A DNA stretch of 64,000 nucleotides from contig CAJFCV020000001.1 of the NCBI GenBank assembly GCA_904066235.2, positions 3,844,001 to 3,908,000 of the forward strand, given 5' to 3'. Made by a program: the position numbers and the translations under genes. Shown piece after piece: positions 54,695-64,000 of this stretch. The notes below the pieces were generated by a model. That model was not told where the DNA came from and ran no database searches. It saw nothing but the letters and a program-made list of their open reading frames with translations. This stretch comes from Bursaphelenchus xylophilus (taxonomy: Eukaryota > Nematoda > Chromadorea > Rhabditida > Aphelenchoididae). Within the stretch, counting starts at the first letter, position 1; each line of letters starts with the position of its first letter.

Positions 54695-55863
54695 ATGGCT
54701 GTGGAAGAAAATAAAGAGGCGTCCGCGAATTTAGTGGTTTTACCGCCTTCTGAATCCTTGAAGGAACTGCATACGTCGTTGAGAAATCGGTAACTTTTTC
54801 ACGAGGTTTTTAAAGCATTTTTGTTAAAAAATTTACGTTTTTTTTCATTTCGAATTAATTTTTTTTATTTCAAATTTTATTTAAAAATTACAGTCGATAA
54901 AGTGTAAGATAGGACGTTTTCAGAAAATTATATTTTTCGAGTTAAAATCTATAAAAATACAGCCAAAAAAAAGATTTTTTCTCTAGCCGTCTCTCCTCAT
55001 TTTCCATGATCTCTCGTCTGTCAGGGTCTCAGCAATCCCTGGGCATAATTAGCTAAGATTTTCATGGATTGAACTCTGGCTATAATGGAGGACGTGTGCC
55101 TAATTTAAAGTAAATCCGGCCTTCGGACTCTGAGAATTTGACTTTTGAAATTTTCAGGCTAATATGAGATTTTCAGCAAAAAAAATTTTTCTGGAGCCAC
55201 AAACTTTTCTGTAACGCCATAGATTTGTCTGTAAATTACATGAAATGCATTTTTAGCGACACCGACCACTCGGATTTCGTCTTTTCGGCCGACCGTTTGA
55301 TGAGATTGGTCCTGGAAGCGGGTCTGAATCGGCTCCCATTCTACGAATGTCAGATCACCACTCCGACCGGCCATTCCTACGAAGGCATCCAATTTGCCCA
55401 CGGGAACTGTGGAGTGTCCGTGTGTCGCAGTGGAGAGGCCATGGAACAAGCCCTCAGGCAATGTTGTCGGTAAGTGTAAGATAAATTTTGTCTCATTTTG
55501 TATTTAGTTCCATTCGAATTGGGAAGATTTTGATCAGCGATGATCAACGAGTCCTGTACACACGATTTATGGGCGATATTAGTCGAAGGAGAGTGTTGTT
55601 GTTGTACCCGGTCCTAAGTACTGGAGTTACGGTGCTAAATGCAATCAGTATGTTGACCACGACCAAAGTCCGAGAAGACCACATCTTCCTGATCACTCTG
55701 TTTGCTCGACAGAAATGTAGGAACTTGAATTTTGAAAATTTTTTATATTACTTTAGGTATCAACGAGATCATCAAGAGGTATCCCAAAGTGACGATTGTC
55801 ACCAGCGAGGTGTGTGAGAATGTCCCCGGATACTTCACCACAAAGTATTTCGGAACCGACTAG
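54695..55863 (+). CDS. uprt: Uracil phosphoribosyltransferase homologue (UPRT)
   Basis: 207 residues, exons 54695-54789, 55257-55469, 55508-55716, 55757-55863, phases consistent. The fold of the UPRTase family is evident: SADRLMRLVLEAGLNRLPF, YEGIQFAHGNCGVSVCRSGE, and a PRPP-loop region LLLYPVLSTGVTVLNAISML. The C-terminus ends TKYFGTD, a typical UPRT end (uracil-binding region). Bacterial and protist enzymes make UMP from uracil and PRPP. Animal homologues carry YPxLSTG in place of DPMxATG and their activity is uncertain, so a nucleotide-binding or regulatory role is possible. Plus-strand neighbour of the RPC7 gene. Confidence 0.88.
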
Positions 55864-56039
55864 CCAACTTTCAGGGCTTCAATGATATCCGGATTAGCCG
55901 ACCTTCAATTTCACTTGTCATATCTAAATGAATTTGATTGTAATACGTGTAGTTATAACGCATATTGAGTTTGTCATAATAAATTTTATACACCGAGAGG
56001 TTTCAAATTTTGTGGTAGCTATTTGTAACGTATTCTACG

Positions 56040-56585
56040 CAGGGGTGGTCAGCGGACCCTATTTTTCCGATTTTCGGCCCGCGGCCCGGCCCGTCTAATT
56101 ACCGGCCCGGCCCGGCCCGTCTAGTCTTTTTCCAGGCCCGGCCCGGCCCGGCCCGTGACGGGCCTGGCCCGGCCCGGCCCGGCCCGTGCAGGCCCGTCTA
56201 TAGAGGGCTCTGCGAACTGCGCCCAGGCTCGGGATCTAAACCGAGGCAAAAAAGGCGTTGATCTAGCTAGTAAAGGATCAATGTGATAGTTTTGTGGTTC
56301 TATAATGGAACTATAAACTTGTAAACGTTTTAGAACTTGGGAAACAGCAACTATAACGACATCAATTAATTTTCCCGGCGCGAAAACAATGAATGCCAAC
56401 GGTTTGGCATTGTAATTTAGACGGGCCGGGCCGGGCCGGAAAAACCCCAGGCCCGCGGCCCGGCCCGGCCCGGCCCGTGACGGGCCCGGCTCGTTTGTAA
56501 TTTTCCATTTTTGAGCCCGGCCGGCCCGTTTGGGCCGGGCCGGGCCGGCCCGTCACGGGCCGGCCCGGCCCACTGACCACCCCTG
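56040..56585. mobile_element. hAT-type MITE with GGGCCGG-rich arms
   Basis: 546 bp with TIRs CAGGGGTGGTCAG / CTGACCACCCCTG and a perfect 8-bp target-site duplication ATTCTACG (56032-56039 and 56586-56593). The arms are long runs of GGCCCGGCCC and complement around a short AT-rich core (56200-56410). It lies between the UPRT and RPC7 genes. Confidence 0.88.
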
Positions 56586-56987
56586 ATTCTACGGCTATAA
56601 ACGAAGCAGTGAAACAGTTGACCCGAGAGAGTGAGAGTTGACTCATTTCGGAATAAATAAAAATATTTTTTCCGATGGATGGGTCGGAAATTTTGGGTGG
56701 TATTTTAGCTGTAGAAAACCGTTTGAGGTACGTTATTTTTCGGAGAAAAACATTAAATTTTATTTTTATATTTTTGACCAAGTGTAATATAAAATTTGTG
56801 ATTTTTTTACGGGAATCTCTCTTTTCTCTAATTTCAAACCTCTAGAATTCACCCCGAGGTCGAACTAAATTTTTTCTATCCCTCATTTCTCTTAAATCAG
56901 CAATTATTTATATTATCCATGGCATCTGTTTCTTCAAACTCGCGAAATTTTTATTATTTTGACTAGAGCACAAAATTTTCCTTTCAG

Positions 56988-57923
56988 ATGAGTCGTGGAG
57001 GGAAAGGAGGACATGTGTCGGGTGTTCGAGCCATAGCCAACGCCCTAGGCCTTCAGCGACATGAAATTGGAACCTACACGCAGACGAAAAAGGATCCGCC
57101 GCCGCTTTATCCGGTAAGCCCTTGATATTGTTCTTCTTACACTTTTAGGACAGGAACATCTAATTACAACATAAATTGATACTTACACTTTGGAAAATAT
57201 GTTGAAATGCAGAGAACTGAAAAAATTGCAAGAGATCACCCTTTTCTGATCAAAAATTTATGAAACCTTTTGTAGCCTCTGCCCAGACCTGTCCGAGAAG
57301 TGCAACCTACCACAGAGCTCAATTTCATGACCGATTTGAAGCTAGAACTCCTCGAGCGGTTCCACGAATCAGCGATATATCAACCAAAACGAGCTCACAA
57401 AGACGTCTACAGGTACACGGATAAGTTTCGGAAGGTGAGGAAGGAGCCATTCGAGCCGATGTTCACCCGTGTGCCAGCCGAACTTAATTGGGAGTCCAGC
57501 AGCTCAACGAGAACAGTAAAGAAGAGGAAGTTGGATGACGAAGCGGTCGCTGAGAGGTTGGCCAAACTCGAAGCCAAGGAGAAGGTGGTGGTGGAGAATG
57601 TAAGTCAATTTATCAAGTGTCAGCGCTGTAAATTGAATCCTAATGGCTAAAATAAGGCAGAACGGGATCTCTTCTTCATTTTAATATCGAATTCGATTTA
57701 ATTTGACCTTGAAAATCTGCAGGAAAATCATTTTTTTCAGGAGGGAGACATTAAAGAAGAAGAGGAAGAAGAAGATGATGTCGAGAAGAAGAACGACGAC
57801 GATGAAGAGCCCTTCTCGGATGACGATTACCTAGAGGAAGACAACGATTATGTCCACAACTACTTTGATAACGGCGAGGGCGGAGACTCCGATGATAATC
57901 TTGAAGATGGTGATGCCTACTAA
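56988..57923 (+). CDS. RNA polymerase III subunit RPC7-like (POLR3G family)
   Basis: 210 residues, exons 56988-57113, 57276-57599, 57741-57923, all phase 0. Part of the RPC3-RPC6-RPC7 initiation subcomplex of RNA polymerase III. Seen features: Gly/Arg start MSRGGKGGHVSG, PPPLYPPLPRPV, DLKLELLERFHESAIYQP, the family core YTDKFRKV followed by PFEPMFTRVPAELNW, a basic KKRKLDDE stretch, and a long acidic tail (EEEEEEDD...DDDYLEEDNDY) as in yeast Rpc31 and animal RPC7. An acceptor directly abuts the ATG, consistent with trans-splicing. The match rests on motif order and the acidic tail. Confidence 0.85.
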
Positions 57924-58069
57924 TTTTGTTATTGTTCCCTGTTTCTTGTTGAATTTGAGCGATAAATTGAGAAAGATTTTGACGTTTCGGCCTGAAATTA
58001 GCATAGCTAGGATTTTGGGAATAAAAAAACAAAAAAAAATTTATTTATTTTTTCATTTTATTATCCATC

Positions 58070-60019
58070 ATGGCTGAATGTGTGGACGGAATTGAAGGTT
58101 TATCGCCAAATTTCCACTACTTTGTGTCCGCTGGCCTCGGCGTTATCGCTATTTCGGCTGCCTGCATCGCTTACAGTATTCAGGAAGTGAAACGGAAGAA
58201 GGTGAGGACTAAATTTACTAATTTCTTTGTTTTTGGACCTAAAGTAATATAAAATTTTTGTAAAAAATGTCCAAAATGCTCATTACTTTTGCTGCGGAGT
58301 TCGACGATTGGCGAAACCGAAAAGTACAGTGTGGGCCACTCGAATTGGAAAATGTTCGCGCCTTTGGCTAAATAAAAGTCTTATAAGCAACAGAAAAAAA
58401 TGATGGTAGTCAACGGAATAGTCAAAATTATTCTTCAAGGCGTTGCTTTCGTGATCGGGGGCGACAGGCTTAATTATTCGAAATTTTTCAAAATGTTAAA
58501 AAATGGACGAAGCTGTCTACATGCATGATGACATCCACCCCGAAGATGCATAGAAACTTTCCAGGCTTAGATTGCACAGGAAAACAGCTTTCGTTCTCAT
58601 TCGCCCAAATTGGTACCTCGCCTGGCTGAAATATGGGTTTAACACACTTGGTACGGACGTAAACTTTAATGTTTTAGAAATTTTTCCGCGAATTTGTCGA
58701 CTTTTTTCTTGCCGGTAATCCAAAAATTTTCTAAGTCCGAGAAACTCAGTTGAAAATCATTCCAAAAAATTTCTAAGTTTCACCGATTTCGGGCTCCAAA
58801 ATTTGGAATGAAAATGTAAAAGGTCAGTACGGGTGCCTCCGTGAAGTTAGACGGGCCATATTTGGTGTACAAGAAATGGGGTGTCTCAGCTTCAATTTGA
58901 TATAAATTTTATAGAAATTGGTGCATTATTGGCGGAGAAATACCTGAAAAGATGTTGGGAGGAGTTTCGAGTGGCCCACCCTGTATTATTTTTCTTCGAT
59001 GCAAATGTCGAAATTAGGGTAATCGGGGTTGCTGATTTCGAAAATGACATTAATTTTTTTTTGATTATCACTTTTTTCCTTAAGCAGTACTGTAAAGTAG
59101 TAATTTTTATAATTTTTTTTTATGAATATTCGATTTAGGGGTTTTCGATGGTGCTGATTTCGAAAATGACATTCATTTTTTGATTTGAAAGCAGCACCAC
59201 CAAAAACTCCAAATCGAGTATTCATGAAAAAAAATTAAAAGAATTACTACTTTACAGTACTACTTAAGGAAAAAAGTAATAACCAAAAAACGAATGTCAT
59301 TTTCGAAATAAGCAACCTCGATTATCCTAATTTCGACATTTGCATCGAGAAAAAACAATACTTTTCGGTTTCCCCAATCGTCCCAGTTCCCTTTTGTTGG
59401 CCTAACTAAATAGTAGACATTCTTCAAGCTCTGAATTTTGCATTTCAGACCTTCTACGGCGTTGAGGACAAGCAGGAAGTCGAGGAGATCGAGAAAGAAC
59501 GCCGGAAGAGCATCAAGGAAAGAACCACCGAGATGAAGATTGTCCGTTCCAAAGAAGCCATCGACAACAACGAAGGTGTAAGAGTCCTGGTGAAGGCCAA
59601 AAAACGCTCGCAGCAATCGCTTATTCGGGAGTAAGTTTTGCGATAGAAGCGACAACCTCTAATGCCTAGTATAATATAATTTTTTCTTCAGCTACACTCC
59701 CGATTGGGCTGCCACTCCTTTGATCCACTCATACATGCGCCGATCCTCTCCTATGTCGTTCGCCAAGTCCAACGCCGCAAATATCGGCGGATTTTCGCGT
59801 GAGATTGGAGTCCAAAGCAGAATCAGATCTTCGGAGAACCTGAAACTTGCTCCCTCTCGATCCCGTGGACAAATTTCAGGTGGAACGAAACCTCAATCAA
59901 GAGATAGGATCGCCGCCTCAAGAGAAAGGCCGAATTCAAACGAACGGCACTCTATGAAGACCAAGCCAATTTTGTCTATTTCTACTACTCAGGCCAAAAG
60001 TGAAGATAAAGATACTTGA
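58070..60019 (+). CDS. Single-pass membrane protein, uncharacterised
   Basis: 213 residues, exons 58070-58201, 59449-59630, 59692-60019. It starts MAECVDGIEGLSPNF, followed by one hydrophobic segment (YFVSAGLGVIAISAACIAYS, about residues 17-37) and basic KRKK, so probably the C-terminus is cytosolic. A charged coiled-coil-like stretch follows (VEEIEKERRKSIKERTTEMK), then RDYTPDWAATPLIHSYMRRS and a Ser/Arg-rich basic tail. The short luminal N-terminus and early helix suggest an ER or outer-mitochondrial anchor. The first intron holds a MITE (58327-58983) and a palindrome. Confidence 0.7.
58327..58983. mobile_element. TA-flanked MITE, CAGGGTGG family (second copy)
   Basis: 657 bp, ends CAGTGTGGGCCACTCGAATT and GAGTGGCCCACCCTG, TA borders. 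The right half shares TTGATATAAATTTTATA(A/G)AAATTGGTGCATT and AATGAAAATGT(C/A)AAAGGTCAGTACGGG with 47281-47837, but the terminal arms differ. Confidence 0.75.
59026..59345. repeat. AT-rich palindrome in intron
   Basis: GGTTGCTGATTTCGAAAATG...TTAAGCAGTACTGTAAAGTAGTA on the left mirrors TACTACTTTACAGTACTACTTAAG...CATTTTCGAAATAAGCAACC on the right, with an inner second palindrome. Same type as 4490-4870. Confidence 0.7.
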
Positions 60020-60117
60020 ATGAATAAACATTGTACTATGTATATTTGACACTTTACAACACAATTTACTTGAACTGACCAAAAAATCTCGTTTTTCTCC
60101 GAGAAATAGCTGCCAGA

Positions 60118-60159
60118 TGGGTCAAGTCTTACTCTGGCGCCAGAGTAAGACTTGACCCA
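60118..60159. repeat. Perfect 42-bp palindrome between genes
   Basis: TGGGTCAAGTCTTACTCTGG plus C, followed directly by its exact reverse complement, with no spacer. Two direct copies of the core GGGTCAAGTCTT occur at 54511 and 54532, upstream of UPRT. Confidence 0.9.
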
Positions 60160-60548
60160 AATGCAGAGACAGTTGGCCCAAACGGCGAAATGTCACACAA
60201 TTGGCGGTAAAAAATATTTTTGCAGAAAAAAGTCTTTGTTTGTTGCTTTTTATTTGCAACTCACGTTTACCAAGTGTTTTATGCAGTGAGCTTTCACAGA
60301 ATATGGTTTAATGGATCTTTCACACCTGATAAAGGGTATTATCATTGAAAACGAAATTGGTATCACGTTTTTTATCCTGCAGGAAGGTGAAAGACTACCT
60401 AATCTTTCTTTTTTTGTTCGCTAACTCGATTTATCATGATGATTTGGGCGCTTCTGAATGTTTTTTATATTCCACATGCTCCATGGTTTATATTCTTTTA
60501 ATTTTCAGCAATTCTAACCTTTTTCAATCTGTATAGAACACTCTAATC

Positions 60549-62685
60549 ATGGGAATAAAGGACTTGAACAAGGTTATCACGGAGAATGCGGAGAAGGGCA
60601 CCAAAGAGGCTGAGATCAAAGCGTTTTTGGGCAGGAAGGTGGCTGTTGATGCCTCCATGAGTTTATATCAATTTCTGATAGCAATTCGCCAGGATAACTC
60701 ACAGTTGACCAATGAGCAAGGAGAAACTACATCGTAAGTTGAATTAGTATTCTTGTTGTTTGCTTTTAGGTACTGACGAACGTGATTTGATGAAAATTAT
60801 TTTGACATGGGCTGGGATTGGAGGTCTTTATATTTTTGTGCATTTCAAGGTGATTAGATCTGAAATGACTTGATAGATTTGATTGTATCAGGCAATGAGA
60901 CTGTTGGCAAGCTTAGAAGCTACTTCTTGAGTCCGTCTAAGAGTTTTGCGGTTTATATCAGCCATTTATGTTATTGTTTCTTTAATTGTGTAAAAGCTAT
61001 GAAAATAACTGTTGTAATAAATCTTGATAGACCTATGAATTGTTTTAAAAGCTAGCCTAACTCTTTTAAGCCCCAGCCCAACCTTTGTGACATCTAATTT
61101 TATCTTTCTTTTGACTACTTTTACAAAATTCGTTCTTCATACCTAGTGCAATATAAATTGTTGATTTTTGTATGCCTTATTGTGAATAAGCTTGCTTAAT
61201 TAGAGATTTAAGGTCTTTATAGGTTTCTGTAGCTCATCAACACTCATAAATTTCGTTTTCAGCCACCTAAACGGTATGTTTTACCGGACGATTCGAATGA
61301 TGGAGAATGGAATCAAACCAGTCTATGTTTTCGACGGAAAACCCCCAGAACTCAAGTCCGGTGAGCTGGAGAAGCGCACAGAACGCCGTGATGAGGCTCA
61401 GAAACAACTGGACGAAGCCTTGGAGAAGCAGGACACCGAGATGATCGAGAAATTCCAACGCCGACTGGTGAAGGTGACCAAGGAACAGAACGAGCAATGC
61501 AAACGCCTGCTCAGAGCGATGGGTGTGCCTGTAGTTGAGGCCCCGTGCGAGGCCGAGGCACAATGTGCTGAGCTGGCGAAGAAGGGCAAAGTTTACGCGA
61601 CCGCCACGGAGGATATGGATGCGCTGACCTTTGGCTCTACTGTTTTATTGAGACATCTGACCTTCAGTGAAGCCAAAAAGATACCAATCAAGGTGGGAAT
61701 AGAGAGATACTAGCTCATTCTATGTATTTCTACAAAAAATTCTTCTAAATCATTCAAAAAACACGTTTTTTCATCAAAATTCACCTTTTTTGTCATGGAT
61801 AATATATTTTTTTTGCGTATTTTTAGGAATACAACCTGAGCCGCATTCTGGAATGTCTCGAATTGACTAACGAACAATTTATTGATCTCTGTATTTTACT
61901 TGGATGTGATTATTGCCCCTCAATCAAGGGAATCGGCCCCAAAAAAGCTTATGAATACATAAAAACCTATGGAACCATCGAAAATTTGTTGGAAAATCTT
62001 GATACAAAGGTGAGTTGGGGATTTTTAAAAACTTTTTTGGTGATTTCCAGCTTGGTTTTGTTAAGTTTTGGTCAAATTTTTAGGTTTATTACCTAAAATA
62101 ATATAATTTTTTGAAGTTTTGAAGAAAATGTGGATTTTTTTTAGAAATACCCGCCTCCAGAGGACTGGAAATTCGCCGAAGCTCGTCAATTATTCTTGTC
62201 TCCGGACGTCATCGATGGGGACACTGTAAATTTGGTCTGGAAGGATCATGATGAAGATGAAATTATCAAAATTATGTGCACGAAAAATCAATTCAAGTAA
62301 GTTTTTATTTTTTTCTGTGAATTTAGAGCCTGTAATGTCGAGTTGAACTAGTTTAGGGGGATTTGAAAATATTTTCGAAACATTTTTATATTATTTTAGG
62401 TAACAATTTGCCAAAAATGTCGTTTTTTTGTTCAATTTTTCCAATTTTTTTATAAAACTTTATGTACAATAGAATTAACAACACATTTTCAGCGAAGACC
62501 GAATCCGCAGCGCCTTGGACAGACTGAAGAAGACCCGAGTGACCGCCCAACAAGTCCGAATCGACTCTTTCTTCACTTCTCTCGGCCAAAAAACCTCGGA
62601 ACCGTCGGCGAAGAAACGCAAAGAAGCCGAGGAAAAGAACAAAGCCATCAAAAAGAAGGGCGGAGTTTACAAAAAGAAGAAGTGA
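60549..62685 (+). CDS. fen-1 (crn-1 in C. elegans nomenclature): Flap endonuclease 1
   Basis: 380 residues, the same length as human FEN1. Exons: 60549-60733, 61263-61692, 61827-62009, 62145-62296, 62493-62685. Structure-specific 5' nuclease that removes flaps in Okazaki-fragment maturation and long-patch base-excision repair, and acts in apoptotic DNA degradation in C. elegans. It starts MGIKDL as the family requires (the N-terminal Met/Gly packs at the active site). All catalytic positions fall at human numbering: D34, D86 ([10 protein letters not shown]), K93, R100, E158 and E160 (EAPCEAEAQ), D179 and D181 ([10 protein letters not shown]), D233 ([18 protein letters not shown], the H3TH/K+ site). 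The PIP box QVRIDSFF sits at 337-344 for PCNA binding, followed by a basic [11 protein letters not shown] tail. Confidence 0.97.
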
Positions 62686-62939
62686 CATTCCATTTTTGTT
62701 GTAGTAGATGGCTAATGACGCAACCGAAACCATTGAACTTGATCCTCCAATTCTGATATCTTTTGACGCTGAAAATAACAATAAATGAATGAATACTGGT
62801 ATTTGCATAGATTTTTTGATGAAAAAGTAGTTAAATCTGTAATATTTGAAAGATTTTTTAGATTTTTGTAAATTTGATAGGATACCACAATATCAAATTT
62901 TCGATTTTTTTTTCTTTTTGAAATTTTGCCGATTTACTC

Positions 62940-63130
62940 TATATAGGCCATAAATCAACCCCTGAAAATTTTAGCTCGCAATTTGCCTCCGCATCGGAAA
63001 TATTCAAAAATCTTTTCCGCACAGGGAGAACGGGAAATGCAGAGAGTGGTCAGAGAAGAAAAGGTCTCTTGGCCATATCTCTGCCACTTTAGTAGGAAAA
63101 AAGTTGCTTTCATCAAAATTGAGAGCATCC
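62940..63130. repeat. Dispersed repeat (AGCTCGCGCTTTGC family)
   Basis: ATAGGCCATAAATCAACCCC, TTTTAGCTCGCAATTTGC and GAGAACGGGAAATGCAGAGAG follow the same order as the fragments at 25690 and 52190. Confidence 0.55.
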
Positions 63131-63152
63131 TGTGGCTTTTGGGGGCAAAATA

Positions 63153-63616
63153 CAGTGGCAAAAAACATACCATTTTGCCTCCGGGAAGTATCAAAAAAGT
63201 AGCAAAATGTCTCCCCTCTCCAAGTGAAAAAACTCCGATTTCAGAAGCGCGACGCCCAAAAGAGTTTTTTTCACTTGGAGAGGGAGGTATTTTGCTTCTT
63301 TTTTGGTCCCTTCCCGGATGCAAAATGGTACGTTTTTTGCCACGGGGTCAGGTTCGTCGCTGTACAGCTTAGCTAGTACATTACAGCGGAGGACCGGATC
63401 CATTGGCAAAAAACGTACCATTTTGCATCCGGGAAGTATCAAAAATGCAGCAAAATACCTCCCTCTCCAAGTGAAAAAACTCCGTTTCGAAGGGACCCTC
63501 ACAAAAAGAGGGGTGCGTTTTTGAAATCGGAGTCTTTCACTTGGAAATGGAGGTATTTTGCCACATTTTTGATACTTCCCGGATGAAAAATGGTATGTTT
63601 TTTGCCATCAGGTCCG
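63153..63616. mobile_element. Two adjacent fold-back elements, GGACCTGATCC family
   Basis: 63153-63362 and 63394-63616 are each inverted repeats around AACGTACCATTTTGCATCCGG-type arms (left arm GGCAAAAAAC..., right arm ...TTTTTTGCCA). Together with 23618-23876 and 30768-31002 this makes four copies in the window. Confidence 0.75.
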
Positions 63617-63698
63617 CCGCTGTACAACTTAGCTAGTCCGTTACTTCCAGAGTTTTCGAACACCTTATACAGGATGTTCAGACAGCCAAATCACCTAC

Positions 63699-63878
63699 CA
63701 TATGCTGGATTTCCCTCTCCTTTCCTTTCAGCTTGTCCTCCAACAGTTTGATGGCCGCATTGTCATGAATGGATCGTCGTTTTAGGTTCTTGAACGTGGT
63801 GAATTCCATCTCTAATACTGTGTAATCTTTCCGCAGGATCTCTAGTTCTTCGGTGACTTTCATATTCTCGAGGCGTAG
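63699..63878 (-). CDS. Coiled-coil protein, one exon of a larger gene
   Basis: Exon with acceptor TTTTCCAG before 63878 and a donor (ATG|GTAGGT) after 63699; without splicing the frame stops at 63678. It encodes LRLENMKVTEELEILRKDYT and continues KLLEDKLKGKEREIQHM, a heptad-type coiled coil of about 60 residues. The gene must extend beyond the right edge of the window. Family not identifiable. Confidence 0.55.
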
Positions 63879-64000
63879 CTGGAAAAAACAAATTTTTTTG
63901 GGATTTTTTGAGGGGAATTGTGTAATAGGATCTTTTATACATGCAAAAATAGAATTCCAGTAAAAAATGGTCATCGTATTTTACAAAAAACGTGTTTTTA

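Noticed and set aside
55508..55716. Degenerate PRPP-binding motif in UPRT as a sign of pseudogenisation
   Set aside because: YPxLSTG replaces DPMxATG in animal UPRT homologues generally as far as known, and the gene is otherwise intact.
1..64000. CRISPR array, phage defence or bacterial operon
   Set aside because: The window is clearly eukaryotic (spliced genes, tRNA genes with Pol III signals, animal transposons); the tandem repeats are minisatellites, not CRISPRs.

Overview
The window is nuclear DNA from a nematode-like animal. It is AT-rich, has many very short cis-spliced introns (down to about 32-45 nt) with TTTTCAG/TTTTTAG acceptors, and carries animal housekeeping genes together with a nematode-style astacin (astacin-EGF-CUB). 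The species cannot be named from sequence alone. Gene models below were built by hand from open frames plus GT/AG sites, with exon phase checked at every junction; none has transcript support.

Layout. 0-8.2 kb: end of a small secreted-protein gene (-), an astacin metalloprotease (-), an 8-exon amino-acid transporter (+) and three tRNA-Glu genes, two of them inside transporter introns. 8.4-11.1 kb: a large palindromic repeat. 11.2-14.7 kb: two genes for low-complexity, probably secreted proteins (-). 14.8-21.6 kb: repeat-dominated DNA with segmental duplications, minisatellites and GC-rich hairpins. 21.7-32.1 kb: a cluster of at least eight tiny two- or three-exon secreted-peptide genes on both strands, interrupted by a BEL/Pao-type retroelement remnant with a probable 3' LTR. 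32.2-44.8 kb: five minus-strand genes of one family of secreted or membrane-anchored proteins built from one, two or three copies of a roughly 190-residue four-cysteine helical domain. 45.8 kb: another small cationic secreted peptide. 46.2-53.9 kb: a rhodopsin-class peptide GPCR (-). 54.7-62.7 kb: compact housekeeping genes on the plus strand (UPRT homologue, RNA polymerase III subunit RPC7, a single-pass membrane protein, FEN1). 63.7 kb: an exon of a coiled-coil protein (-).

The 21.7-46 kb segment is the most unusual part. Every small gene has the same plan: a 40- or 46-nt first exon coding the signal-peptide core, a phase-1 intron, then an exon for a short cationic/amphipathic, Q-rich or acidic P/E-rich mature peptide. 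Most have a TATA box about 30-55 bp before the ATG. Next to them lie the four-cysteine-domain genes, whose internal introns are all phase 2. That symmetry allows in-frame domain duplication and gives one-, two- and three-domain proteins, the last carrying a type II membrane anchor. The segment reads as a rapidly evolving, lineage-specific secreted-effector locus; an immune, gut or cuticle role is inference only. Non-coding space is full of MITEs (at least five families, two with 8-bp target-site duplications of hAT type), many inside introns of these genes.
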